Notes: a model not told the origin generated them from the sequence alone. Counted from the first letter of the stretch, positions 1 to 24,900 are shown. The stretch is 64,000 bases of DNA from Echinococcus granulosus (GCF_000524195.1 NW_020170423.1:219436-283435), one strand, 5' to 3'. Numbers and translations are program-made.

Positions 1-875
1 ACCAGACCTCTCTTATTTGCTTAGATCTAATAGGTAGAACTCTAAAAATGAATGTTGGGATTGTTTGCTATTTGAGGAGTTATATTTTACGGCGACAAGG
101 GCATTCATAACCTTTTCCTTACTTCAAAGAATGTAATTGGATTTTGTCCCCGGAAATGCAATTCTTAAGAAGTTCTGGCAAACCATGTTATTTAGAACTG
201 AGACCAGAGATGGCAAATAATTTTATTAAATATATTTAACTGCCTTACGGAGCATACCTCAAGGTTTAATGAGGAGTCATGTTCCCTTTTTTGCGATTTC
301 TACGATAAATACGAATAAATTGATGATGGGGCCATCGTATCGTTTGTGTCCGAAAATTCGGTAAGGCGATTGGACAACGCCAAGTAATTTGCCCAAACAA
401 AGGTTTTACCATTAATGAATAGCAAATCTTGTAGTACCAATTTTAATTGCACTGGAATATTTTGTTCTTGTCTAAACCATTTCTGCTTCTTAAAGATATA
501 TTAATTAAGTCCTGTGATATTATTTCCGATAAGTTATGCAGTTATTCGGAAGAAAGTGGAATGAAATGCAACCATTCAACTTTAAACACGACTGTATTTT
601 ATTTCTTTTATGCAAATATTTTAACCACATTTGCTTATGTTTTGCTGAACACAAATCCAACTCAATTGGGTTGTTTCCCAAAACTACTTAACGCTTCCTA
701 CAGAGGAAAATATTATAAAGAAAAGGGCTGATTATTAAGAGTGGTAGCTGTGGACTTAAGCACTATAACTACAAAATCCGTTAGCAATGTAACCTTTGCT
801 TCGTAGGCATAAGCGAACCACTGATGCTCCTAACCCTAACCTGCGACTGTCTCCCCGCTCTCCCCCCTTCCCCAG
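1..875. other. AT-rich non-coding sequence, probably PKN intron
   Basis: No splice-bounded exon or conserved protein is seen. The one longer open frame (447-731) is AT-rich, has no family resemblance and looks like chance. Because the next exon is entered in phase 1, this is most simply the end of a PKN intron. Confidence 0.5.
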
Positions 876-13107
<12,232 letters not shown>

Positions 13108-13937
13108 CTCTTTTAAAATTAATTTTTTGAAGCTGACTAGATGTACATTAGCTAACTGTAAATTGAAGTGGAGTGGACCAAATAAAGTACTTCTGCATGT
13201 CCTCTTAAATTTGATTATTTTCGACTTCACCGGGATGAAGATATTGTGCTCTGTACACATTGCATTTTTCCATTATAAATTTTTAAATGAAAAAAATTAT
13301 TTTTAAGCACTTATTCCCTCGTCTACCTGATGCCGTTCTGAAAAAATTCGTCCAGTACCAAGGACACCAAAACGTTTAAGATAAGTATGTTTAAGAAATT
13401 CGCAACAACTACTTGTTTGTTTATAAAAGCGATAATTTGTTTTACTTTAATCAGCTGCCTAATGTTGTGACACTAAATTTTGTTGTCTTATACCTCTGCT
13501 TTAGTTTTACTGCGCTACTACAGTTGCATTGATAGTTGTGTACACAGTACGATTGGTACCTGTCGCGCTACGCTCTTTATTCTTGTGCAGTCGAGTATGT
13601 TACACCAAAAATGTTGCAACTGATATGATAAGGTTTTAACTTTTAAGGTAGATCCCTGTCACCTTTAAGTCGTAGAAAGGAGCAAGTAAAAGTTATCATT
13701 ACAATTTTAGATATCATGCCTAACTTGTGAGAATTTAAAGACAGTAAGTGAGTGGCTTATCTTTTTGGCAGTGGTTAGGAAGAAATGGTCATGATTTTTA
13801 TTTTTTGTTCTACCTTCTCATGAAACTGTGGCTAGAAATCTGCTAACTCGTTCGCAGTCTATGGACTTTGAAACAAATGGTTAAATGAAGACATTAGATG
13901 TAACACAATAATTGTTTGTCTCTCGGTTTTTGTAAAC
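13108..13937. other. Intergenic DNA between PKN and the Gypsy remnant
   Basis: Contains the probable PKN 3' UTR end, then T-rich sequence. No gene or RNA recognised. Confidence 0.5.
13181..13186 (+). terminator. Likely PKN poly(A) signal AATAAA
   Basis: Canonical AATAAA 74 nt after the PKN stop codon, followed within 20-60 nt by T-rich sequence. Position and spacing suit a 3' UTR end; not proven. Confidence 0.55.
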
Positions 13938-14090
13938 AGCTACTTTTGACTTGGGCTTTATACCACGCTGGGTGGGCTGGCCTTTGAACCATGCCAGTAG
14001 CCCAAATACTGTCTCAGTTGCCGAGTATATATATTCTGCCCGAGTATTATGACTTCTTCCGTCTTCAGGGAAGCTGTGGGACGCTACATC
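13938..14090 (+). repeat. LTR-like repeat, left copy
   Basis: Aligns by eye with 16471-16600 through shared blocks (TTGACTT, GGCTGGCCTT, ATGCCAGTAG, TATATATATTCT, CGTC-TCA-GGAAG, CGCTACA). The divergence suggests an old insertion. Confidence 0.55.
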
Positions 14091-14952
14091 AGGAGATTTA
14101 TAGTTTAATTTGGGGCTCAGTTGCTTTTTTTACAATTGTGGTGACCGAACGTCAATTACATACCGCGACAAATATGTTCCTGGATTAAATACACTAGAAT
14201 TGCAACAGATGTAAGTTGTTATTCCATTTCTCTATCTTAATTGCGTTCGAGTGCCATTTTGGTTGTATCAGAATACGAAAACTTATTTAGCAACCTTATA
14301 AGATATTTTATGCAAGCACCTTAAAAAGTTAGAATGCAAATGAAAAGAGGAGTTCAAAGGTGGAATCAATTGTAAAGCTTCACCAACTAATAATTGTACC
14401 GCAGACCTAAATCGCTCAAAATGCCGGGACAGCTGTCGGCGGTAACCTGGAGTAAGTCAAGTCCACTTGCCTGCATGGCATTCGTGATGCCGAAGAGACT
14501 CTAAGCTCTGACTTTAACCCTGTAGTGCTTTTTGCCGATCCTGCTAGACCGCGACCTTATCCTGTCAGCAATGTGTGTAAATACCAATCCATTATTAACG
14601 CGGACAGCATTGAAGTTTTCCTTTCTTTTCAGCGGGCAGAGTTACACGACACTCATTAGCTATTTCTTACTCCTGGTATCTTCTTGCCCAATTTTGTTAG
14701 GAATCTAGTAAAAATCAGTTTCGTTAATTAACCACGGCCCTCGATAAATAGTTTGAGGTGGATGAAAGGCTCGGACATTTTACCACATTTTTAATCAAAA
14801 CTTCGTTATTTGTTGAATCTTTGCTCCAAGACATAAAGGTGGACAAAAGTTAACTTGATGAAAGGTTACCTGATATTTATAAAGGGTGCTGAAAAAAACT
14901 AGTGAAAAGGGAAACACTTCCAGTTGTTTAGCCCACAGCTTGAGGAGATCTC

Positions 14953-15156
14953 TTGGAGGATTCTCTTAAACGCAATGGTAAGAATCTTCAAACTTGTGGC
15001 TACTATCGCATCACGCTCAACTTGTGGAGCCGATTGATATTCTGTACCGATTCTAAGGTTCGCTTTTCTTCTTTATGCTTGACCTGGAAGATTTCACTTG
15101 ATGATCCTTCGAGAAATTTCACTACGACGCACATTTTTCTTGTAGACACTTTTTAA
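14953..15156 (+). pseudogene. Reverse-transcriptase remnant of the Gypsy element
   Basis: A 67-codon open stretch resembles the RT palm region of Gypsy elements: a Lys/Asn-rich lead-in, CGYYRITLN, then ISLDDPSRNFTTT. It is interrupted on both sides, and the active-site aspartates further downstream are not visible. A fragment only. Confidence 0.5.
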
Positions 15157-16014
15157 CCATTTTAAGCTTTCGCTTTGAGGGTTTCATTCCACCTATTGAA
15201 GTGATAGGCTGTTAGAAGACTCTCTTTATGTGGGTATGCTTAGTGCACACTTTGAGATCATCGCTGATTCAGAAATCCTGAGCTTCGTCCATGATCTTCC
15301 AAGTCATTGGCAAAAATCTTCACTGACATGGTTTAACGGTTAAATATTGCACTGGTTACTTACTCTTCTGCCATTAAACTCCATTATACCGAGTTCATTC
15401 AGCATTCTGGCTGCCTATCTCAACGTTCTAGTGCTGAAGAGGCACGTACCGCGGACTGCTCACTTGCCAAGTAAGTAGTGAGTTCTGAAGATAATCAAGC
15501 TCGTAACAAGGTTGTATTAACCTACTGCAAAAGTGGTGGTGGCGGGATGCACAAAAAAGGTTTACAGAATTCTGAAAATGTTGTGAGAAAACCCTAGTTA
15601 CACTTGATGGATCACCCCGTCTTGAAGTTTTGGTTGTTGTTTTTTTGTAACATTGAGATCAACAGTCTTAAAATACTTGCATTTTTTCGACTGCTTTGTA
15701 TGCTGGTGATCAGACCCTAATCGTGACACTTAGAAGACTTCCAGAATTCGCGCACATTCATTGCACAAGGACTTGGTCGATGACAACACATGCTTGCTGA
15801 CTACCGTGGTCCGTTCCTGAACGGATACAGGAAGTTAATTGTTCTTTACTTGTATGCTACTTAGAAATTTACCTCACTTCCTTGCCAAGGATAAATTTCC
15901 TCCCAAAAATAGCCCGAAAAACCCAGCTAAGTAGTTACATGTCCATTTGTGACTGTTACTGGAACGCATTTTATTATGCAGAAGGTCGGAACTTGGTGAC
16001 ATCTTCTGACAACA

Positions 16015-16255
16015 TCTAGACATCCGAAATCCAATGGTCAGACTGTAAACTTTAGTTATGCTATGGAGAGTGCAATCGAATCTGCGAAGCCGTTCAATTT
16101 TTTGCCTAACGAGAATGTGGTGTAGACCAATTCATTATATAGTATCGCAACGCTATTCACTTCACATTCAGAACCACTCCAGAAGGAGTACCGTTCCCAA
16201 GGGAAATATGCTTGGCATTACCTAAACCAAAACCTGATTCTGGAGGAACTACCTC
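16015..16255 (+). pseudogene. Integrase remnant of the Gypsy element
   Basis: Contains HPKSNGQT, matching the conserved H-P-x-x-N-G-Q pattern near the catalytic glutamate of retroviral-type integrases. After a frame change it reads FRTTPEGVPFPREICLALP, resembling the region around the Gypsy S/TP-F-x-L-x-G-R motif. Stops and shifts show decay. Confidence 0.55.
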
Positions 16256-16470
16256 AGCCAACTGATAGGATATATTCTCAGAAATATGGACATACGGACG
16301 CATTAAATTCTGGACTTAGACGGCTCTTTTGTCCACTGAAAACACATTGATTAAAATGTAAATAAGTGCTCTACTTTCAATCCTCCTACTTCTGACACCA
16401 TTTATGGTATTCTGTAGTCTACTTTAGTTCCCACTTTAATACGATGGCTGTTTAAGTCATGGTTTCGGTG

Positions 16471-16600
16471 TAGGGCCACCCTTGACTTAACCATTGTACC
16501 ATGCCAGATGAGCTGGCCTTCGAGTCATGCCAGTAGTCCAAACACCTTCAACATGTCAAATATATATATTCTTTCGTCCTCAAGGAAGTCTCGAGGCGCT
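16471..16600 (+). repeat. LTR-like repeat, right copy
   Basis: Partner of 13938-14090. It lies after the integrase-like remnant, as a 3' LTR would. An open frame on both strands here (about 16508-16735) is a by-product of the repeat, not a gene. Confidence 0.55.
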
Positions 16601-17800
16601 ACACCCAATGCTGTTGCTGGAGACAGGACTGCAGACGAACTGGAGCAGTTTGGGGATTCTAGAGCGATTCGAGGTAGAACGGTGGGAAAGCCACAAAATA
16701 TCCGACTTCTGGTTAAACCGAAGTGCATGCAGTGACACCCACCATGTCTGATTTCTTAACTCCTGTCTTACTCTACCGCTGTAATACCAAGACCATTTGG
16801 ACACAAGATAATTTGGTTCCCGTCATGTGGGCTATTCCAACTTCACAAAACAAGTTCAGGTTCGAGCATATTGCATTTCGTAGCACATGCAATAAAACTA
16901 TACAAATGTCTTTCCTGTAAAATGCATGTGGTACCGGGAGACGTTCCTAATTCGTACTTGGCATCACCACTTTTGTTCATTCTATTTAAAAACTTACAGC
17001 ATGTGTCAATCTAATTCATTTTTAATATTCGGAGAAACAAAGTACCATGACCACCGTATCTAATGGTGACCCCAATGGGAATGGCAACTACTAGGCCTTG
17101 ACAAATTAGCCGCTTAACTAATCTATTAAAACAGGTTAAATTTAAATTAAGAGTTTTTTTGACTGTTTATAACCTCAATTTGTTTTTTTAGCTATCAAAT
17201 AAATAAAACAATCATCATCCCCAAAGTAATGTTGTTGATGATGTGCAGGAAAGGTCCTTTGTGTGACTCCTCAGTGTGGGCTCGCAATGTTAGTTTTTGC
17301 CCAGTTCTTATGCAGACTTTAACATACTTCTGAGCATAATTAATAAAACATGTGGGCTTTTGAAGTTTTTTATTGGTTTTAATATATGCCTTTCGGTGCT
17401 CTTCTCCTGGGGTTGTCTTTAGCTGTCGGAATCTTTGTATTGTGAAGAATTCTATTTTCATTTAGGGAGCCTTTTTTACAATATGTATCTAAATTACAAC
17501 AACTCGACTTTGGTAATCTTGGGCAGTTTTATATTGGTGGTATATTTAAGGTTTGTAGATTCTTTTTGGATCAGCATACTAAAGCGCTTGGAAATCATGC
17601 AACTGTGTTTTCTGGTATTTAGTACTCGTATTGCGCATTTTGTACCCCTGAGTTCGTCATTAAACTAAAGAATTTTCGCGTTGTAGAACTAATTTGTCAG
17701 CATGGTAATAAAGAGAAGGGAGACACCCACAATCAACTGCGTTTTAAGCGAAATAAAACTGTAGACAGGCCTTTTGAAAAGTCCTTGGTGCTTGCATTTT
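16601..17800. other. Intergenic DNA upstream of SOS
   Basis: Holds small AT-rich open frames on both strands (for example 17195-17461 minus and 17435-17668 plus) with no recognisable similarity. The SOS promoter or a 5' UTR exon may lie here, but no core promoter motif stands out. Confidence 0.45.
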
Positions 17801-17815
17801 AGAATGTAGGTGATG
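17801..17815 (+). promoter_or_regulatory. Splice acceptor and start-stop uORF at the SOS start codon
   Basis: A TTTTAG acceptor ends at 17802, ten bases before the SOS ATG (17813-17815). The leader between them contains ATG TAG at 17804-17809, a minimal start-stop element in the same frame as the main start. The acceptor could receive a 5' UTR exon or a trans-spliced leader; flatworms use both. The in-frame TAG also supports 17813 as the true initiator. Confidence 0.45.
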
Positions 17816-18986
17816 GCTACTAAATTGTCCACATGCCACTACGCCTGCGTGAATCCTGCTCTCTCCACCTCCCTTCAATCGGCTGCCACTGTCAGTCGAA
17901 TCTTTCACCCGAATTTGCTGGAGATCGCCTGCGATTCGGTCATTGGGCTTCTTACAATTACACAATCTGTTCGCTTCGAGCCCTTTGCGAAGGCTTGCAT
18001 TGTGGAAAATGTTTTCGACTACGTTCGATGCCTCTCCACACCATCCATCCCTCTGACTGTCACGGAATTGTGCACGCGTGTTGTAGCTGGTCTTCCGTTA
18101 AAACTCAGGCCCGGTACACATTTTTCTTTATTCCTCTTATTATCTTACCAGCTACAAACCTAGGTTTTTGATCTACTTTTTTTTCTGCAAACACAACTTC
18201 TGCTGTTCCTGAGTAGCTTCTTAGTTAAATGCAACCCATAATCTACTAAGCAGCAGTTGACCTATGCTTCATTTCCCTATTATTTTGTTGAGTGATTATA
18301 TTCCTCAATACTGTCGCCACTAGAGCCGCGCATATGTGCCACGCAGATTTTTTTAAACTGAATCGCATGTTATAGTATTTAGCACGTACTCTATCTGTTT
18401 ACGATAGCTGATTGCTTCGACTCATGTCGCAAACGGAATAACAGGACCTAAAACAATAAAATAGGCGTAGAATGTTCATAGCCTGAGAATAAATTTTCAA
18501 TGGTCAAGTTGGTTAATGGCATCTATTTTTGCACAAAAAAGTGGCAAAATGTCCGGGTGTAATGGTTGATTTGTCTTTACTGGAGAGCGTGTTAATGGTC
18601 TTCTCCACAATGTTAGTAGCTGGTTTTATTGAGAGTTTGGATTGAACTATTTGTTTTTAAGCAGTGCAATATTCACCTAAAGTAATATTTATCTTTTAGA
18701 CGATAAGCAATTGGATGAATACAGAGTGCTTGCGGAGAAGCGTGGAAAAAAGCTGTCTGTTTTGCCAGTGGCTGAAAAGATTATGAACAATATGCGGGTC
18801 ATTGATGGTCGTGTGGATACGAGTACAACCTACCTGTTTGTTCAAATATTGGAACACATACTCAGCAGCATTGTACAGGTGAGTTTCAGGCAGGTTCATA
18901 TACATTCTCTCGCTTAGACCGCTCTCAACTATCGTTCCGAGCTGGGAGTACTCTCTGAATGCGCCATCACTTCGACGGATATCCAG
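17813..18986 (+). CDS. SOS: SOS segment: N-terminal histone-fold exons
   Basis: Three exons encode the paired histone-fold-like region that in SOS docks on the helical linker and binds membrane lipids. The match is clearest at AEKRGKKLSVLPVAEKI and YLFVQILEHILSSIV, aligning to the family's KR-rich LSLPVEKI and VAVLEYISADI stretches. The third exon reads NYRSELGVLSECAITSTDI. The first half (FHPNLLEIACDSVIGLL) is weaker but in the right place. Confidence 0.8.
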
Positions 18987-21900
18987 GTTCCTAACTCCTT
19001 AATTTATGCGTATTTTTTGGCGTTGTGTTTCTACTTAATGCACTTTGATGATTTCATACTCTTTTTGTGGGTAAAAATTAGCAACCTTCACGTACACTTT
19101 GCCTTAAACTGACCAATCTCGGTAATGATACGGGAATGGAAATCGCCATCATTGACAAATTTACAAGACGTATTTCGTCAGTGTGCCAGTTGTATTGCCA
19201 GGATTATTATGTTTGTAAGCTTCCAGGATTTTTATGGTAGAAGCAGAACTTACTTACTAATTAGCATAGTTCAGTTTAATTCATTTTTTATTACTGGGTC
19301 ATTGTAGGTGTCGTCTGACCCCGTTTAAACTTATTTGATACGTGGGAGTAAACATTCTCCTTTCAGATGTATTTATTGTCAAGTTCAGGTTTTTTGATTA
19401 GATTAAGGCGATATGCAATATGTCTAAAATAATTGACAAAATAATCTTTTAAGTACTGGTTTGAGCATTCGTTACTAGATGCTTGCCCAAATCAATGCAC
19501 GTTGCCACAGGATTTGGTGGTGGAGGTGATTTGAGCCATAAAGACATCGTTTGTGGTTTGCTTGCTAAGAGAAGTACATTGACTTGCTGAAAAATGCGTG
19601 TTCTGTGTACACCTTTTGGCTTCACTCCATTGACAGCATATCATCAGTCTGTTGGGTACATCGCCTGTGGAGGTGTTGGGTGGTAAGGTACCGCTAGTGC
19701 GACGCAACACTGACACTTATGAGGGCTGTCTGCGCGACCTTCAGACCTTTCTCAAGACCTCCAACTGGTCGCTCAGCCTTGTCACACGCATCTTCCTTGA
19801 ACCCCTCTCGGGCATTCTCAACGCTCTCAGTAGCGAGTCCGCCTCCACCTCCCCAGCTGCTGCCAGCACCGATCTTGGCCGAGCCGCTACCGCTGCACTT
19901 GCTGTTTTGAAGATGGCCAAGAGTCTTGTGGGCGATCTCACCATCCTGGCCGAGGTCTCTGATGACATATTTGACAGCACTGCACATCTCCTCAACTACT
20001 GTTTACAGGTTCGTCACCCTCCTCCCATTCCTTCCTCCCTTTGACATGTGAATAGTCTGGCACTGCCTCGTTATTTGCTAGGTGTTCCGGATTTAAAATT
20101 TTCGCTCATTTTGATAAAATCTTGAAATTCTCCGGTCTTCTCATTCGGCCCTTCTTTGAGATACTGAAGCACAAAAACCCATATTTAATCTAACACTGTC
20201 TCGTTTCTGATTTGATTGTTCGCCATTAAATACTCACCCTCTTGACTATTGTGCTCAGGTTGGTTTACCTCCGTCCACCGTTTGAGGCGCTGAGGTACAA
20301 AGATGTATAGTTGATGTGGCGACACCTCGCTATTGGCAATGACATTGTGTTTGACATTTCTGCTCATTCTCTCAACTACTTTCCCCAGATTGAAGCGCAA
20401 GAGTATCGAACAGTATACTTAGTCTAACGATACCTCATTTAAAATGTCAGCTTTTTTCCCTGTTTCACGCAGATTGATCTGTTTATGACTCTCTTTAAAG
20501 CACTGTCAAGCTAGGCCATTAGATGTCATGGGTCTGAGGCCTTTAGAGCCATGTTTAGGAGCACTTTCACTTGACGATTTTGCGTGTTTCCATACTTCCT
20601 GTGAATGTAAATCACCGTAATTGATTCCGGCATAGGGCAAATTATAGAAGTACTTCCTTGTGAGGCCGAAAATCCCCATTATGGTCCACTATGACTTCTG
20701 TCATGGGATGTTGCTGAATTGCCGACGCCTAAAACTATAAACTAGACCTTTTGCAGACGAGGGCGTGGCGTTTAAACAAGCGAGTATACTGGTCACCTGT
20801 CTGGGGGTAGCTAGCTCAGCTTTGTTGGAATAAGTCACGTGACCGGTGAGTTGAAGTGTGTAATGTTAGCGGACTTTTCCGTGCTGTGCGGACAGGATGA
20901 GCGTCAGAAGGGTTCTCTTTTCCCTTGCTAATGGGATTGCTAGAAATGAATTATTCAGCAGGTTAGATTTCGTTTTCCAGAAGATATGCTTAACTGAGTT
21001 ACCCATTATTGTTCATAAAATCGGACAAAGGTTCCCTTTTCATTGGTACAGAACGTTGAACGAGAAAGTAATGACTTACGGCACGGACTTAAGTTTCTCT
21101 TTTTTGACAGCTTTTTAAAACCAGTGTGATACATCCTCCTCTCGGGATGTTGCATTTCTTAGTGCTTTAGGCAGACCCAAGGCGAACTTCTGTAAAGTTA
21201 TTCACTCCCACTCTGTGCTGCAAAGTCCACCTTCCCTTTGAAACTGGGTGGCTAGTAAGGCTACGCCTCGTTGTACGGAGGATCACTCTATTCGGTGGTT
21301 GGGAATGTAAAAGTACCGCTCTACAACACCATTTCTAGTTCAGAATTACTGAGGAACGCCAGCAATGTCTTAGCCTGTACGCGTACACTGGCTCTAAAGA
21401 ACTCCAAAGTAAGCTAAAACGTTATCCACATTGCCTGTTGTCGGATGCCTTTTTTTAAAGGACAGCAAAGGAGGGTTATCGGTTTTTGGAATGCTCTCCA
21501 TTAAGGCTTATATTTTGATCTTTTCCCAATGTGACTCTAGCTTGTAATTCCCATGTTTCTCGAGTATTTTATCTCTAGACGTGAAAAACTTGGTTTTAAT
21601 AATCTCTAGCTACTTCTCAGTCGCGTTTTCTAACCGTCCACTGGCTACTTGGGGTTGTGCCCAGAAGGGGTAGCAATCGTCACCTGTAACTTAGAGAACT
21701 ATCATCAAGGGAGCGCGGAGGGTGAGGATGAGAATGAGGCATAACCTCCCTCCCATACTATGGCTTTTATAAACTCTTTCCACGGGTAAGGTTTGCGACA
21801 GTATGAGATATGAGGCCCTATATTTCTTTGTAAAAATCGGACTTCCCTCCAACTGATCTACTGTTTCCACCCGCTTGGTGTAAGTGGTACTGTACTGCTT

Positions 21901-24900
21901 TATCATCACCCATGTTGGGGATTACTGAATGGTCTCGACACATCAATCTGGAATTGTAACACGTGATTCTTCACTGACATCAAGAGCAGAGGGTCCTTCG
22001 GAATTGGTTGCATCATTATTAGGTGACTCATCACCAAAATCACTGCGGTCGTTTAAACCACTTCATTCCGGGCGGTATGTTCTGCTAGTATATACCACAG
22101 ATAACTTGAAGAAAACCTGGTTTGTCTGTTTGGAACCAAGTTGAAGGTGGATTGGTGAGCAGGGAAGCTTGGATCACCTCACATCCACTGCATTCATCAA
22201 CAAAAGTGATAGGGAGCGCAGTGGAGAGTGCCATACCAATAGACTGACACGCTGATAGACACCTTGCAGTGAGGTATATCAAAAACTCCACAAACTTGCC
22301 ATCTGATGAATTAGGCGAATAACAGCGTATAAGGTGTCACGAATTGTTGAGACGCCTCCTCATTTTTGCTAATTGAAGGAGCCAGCAGAGGCGGATCTGT
22401 ATCAGGGCTTCGCCTACTACGCAGAGACTCTCTTCACCAACGACTGTCATCAGTGGCTCTCGGTGCTCTCGGAGTGTCCCAAAATCTTCTTTACCCTTCG
22501 CAAAAGCCACCGACGGATGATAAACACCATCTACAGGCAGGTATGCGCCATCTTTCTCGTCTTCAGACTACCTTTGATGCAATCCGCTTCATGTACCCTG
22601 TTTGGTGAAACTGGTTTTCTTTCACGTATTCCTCTCGGGAGTTTTCTAAAGTGGTCCGGTGGGCTGCATGTTTCAAATCCCCTTGGGATGTCTCATTGCG
22701 AGTAACCGGAGTCCCAATTCCGACTGGTCTGAGCACACAGTGCGTCACTTATTTGATGATAGAAGTGAATATTCCCACTCGAATGACACAATCAAACCAC
22801 CACCTCTATTGCCTGCAACTTAAAGGGTTATATATTTTGCAAGAGATCTGTGTTTTGGCGATCTTGACGGTCTTAGTAAGCCTTGGTAACAGTGCAAGGG
22901 GTATCAGTAAAGGGGGTTAAGGTATCATGATCGCACCCCAAACGCTGACTCACATTGGCTCTGAGACCTTGTAAAGGCATGACGCGTCTGTCTTTGGCCC
23001 TGAGTCCAAAAACTGGCACCGATAATGAGAATTAGGTGTGCTTGGCTTGTGGTCTTGGCTACAACCTCATACTGGCTTGGAAAGGATAAGGTCGTATTGA
23101 GTTCCACAGGAAGCTTGACTTTTACATGTTGTTTTCGAATGTAAATGCTTTTCTTCTGATAGACTTATTCAACGGCTTTGCCATGATTACCGTTGGGCGA
23201 TCACTGAGAATGTCTACTTTCTAATTTTACCACGAACGTAGCATGCCCAGTCAAGATGAGGAGCTCTTTTCGTGTTTAAGCCCCGAAGGATTCGATGAAG
23301 GTTGACAGTGGAACAATCTCAAGATCTGTGTTTAGACTGTCTATGTTCGGCAAAAGTTTTTCCTCTCTGTTAGTTGGCGCGTCAGTGCGTTTAAATAAAC
23401 TGACTTTCACTTAGAGTTACTAACTCTATCGTCAGTTTGAAACCTGGGTTAGCTGAATTTATTTCGTCTTTTCCCACCATTAGGTCTCCCTTCGCCATAT
23501 GCCTGACCTGGAAGTGCGCTTTGCTGATCCCCACACCTGTCCGCTGTGCACCGCAACAGTGCCCGAGTCAGCTGCCATGCCAACGAGTCATCACCTCTCC
23601 GCCAATGGCAGCAGTGGAGGTGGCGGTGGTCTGTTCTCTCACTCAGTGTTCCGTCGCCTCTCAACGCCCAAATCGCCTACCCTACCCACCTCATCCTCCA
23701 GCTCCGGGGAGCGATCACCGCCAGGCGCCCCAGCAGTGCCCCGACTCATCGTCGCACCAGGCGCGAGTGGTGGTCCCATCCATGGCGGTGGTTCGCGCAC
23801 TTGTAGTCAAATGGTTATCGCGTTTAGATACCTCCTCCCTCGGCTGCTACTCATGCCGGTCTACCAGATTCTTTATCTGGCGGACCTACTCGATGTGAGC
23901 GTCTTTCTCTGGCACGCTTTGCTAAGGGAAAGCGGACATCAGATTCGCTTTTAGATGGACGTTAAGTACAGTTAAGAGTTATTTGTTCCCTTTCACTACC
24001 ACTAGGCTTATCTGAGACAGAATGTCATCAAAAATGGTGAAGATAACCGTGGTGTTTGACTACCTTTAAGGGCATTTGGCTAAATTTAGTGTTGTAGACT
24101 GAGATTCAACAATAAAGCAGCGATTTTAATGCGTTCATGCATCTCCTTGCGTGGCAACTACTCATGCTGGTACATTATATACTTTATCTGTTGAGTTTAT
24201 AGAGGAACGATACCTTTTTTGCTACAATGCGATGAGATCAGGTTTATTCTTGATTGGAACTCGACTAGGGAGCAGAATTTGACATTTCTATGTGATGACG
24301 TTTCGCAAAGAATTGTGGAGACGGCCATCAACGCTGTTTTTTAACTCTAATTCAAGTTGTAGATGTTTGAATTTCGTCTTTTCGATTGCTAACCTTCGAT
24401 TTTACCGAGGTTAGCTAGCGTAGATAGCTTTACTACACTTTTTAGTGAACAAACAACTTTTGATTTGCATGTACGAGGTTTCCTTATACTGGCGATTCTC
24501 CCTCTATCCGCGAATATTGAAATGATGCCTCATTACAGAAATGGATACAGGAACACCCACATAGACTCCAGTAAATCATTCACCAAAGTGGCCGTCAATC
24601 TTAATTGTTGCCTCTATGTGGCTTGTAAACCAACTGAATCCGCTTTTTACAGTCTGTTAGTATCAACCGTAACGTCCTTAGTGTCACTTATTAACACTCC
24701 TTTAGGCAACTCTCCAAGATGTCTACGTGGTACTAGCCAATGCAGCTCCATTTGAAAGAGCTGAGGAGCCACGAGTTTTGAAAATTCTCATGCCGATGGG
24801 AGCAATTTTTTAGGAGACATCGCATTTAAGAGCCCGATAATTGCTTTCTGTGTCTGGATCCAGACTGTTGCTTTGTTTCGGAGACACTATGGTCAAATCG

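Larger units (their letters stand above)
13938..16600 (+). mobile_element. Decayed Ty3/Gypsy-type LTR retrotransposon
   Basis: Three kinds of evidence combine. First, related sequences about 2.5 kb apart (13938-14090 and 16471-16600) look like diverged LTRs; both carry GCTGGCCTT, CATGCCAGTAG and a TATATATATTCT tract in the same order. Second, an open stretch near 14953-15156 resembles reverse transcriptase, with CGYYRITLN like the CGDYRRLN motif and ISLDDPSRNFTTT like the segment before the FGL motif. Third, 16015-16255 resembles the integrase C-terminal half, with HPKSNGQT and, in another frame, FRTTPEGVPFPREICLALP. Stops and frameshifts are frequent, the catalytic YxDD was not found, and the element is certainly inactive. 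Exact borders, target-site duplication and primer-binding site were not resolved. Confidence 0.65.
20009..22378. other. SOS intron, contains repeats
   Basis: Holds a degenerate copy of the preceding exon's end (20348-20393) and a dispersed-repeat copy (about 21945-22300). No additional exon with the right phase and similarity was found. Confidence 0.5.

Noticed and set aside
447..731. 94-codon open frame upstream of the first PKN exon
   Set aside because: AT-rich, no recognisable motif, not bounded by splice sites in the PKN phase; most likely chance in an intron.
16508..16804. Open frames on both strands near 16.6 kb
   Set aside because: Both fall in the right LTR-like repeat and its continuation; no protein similarity.
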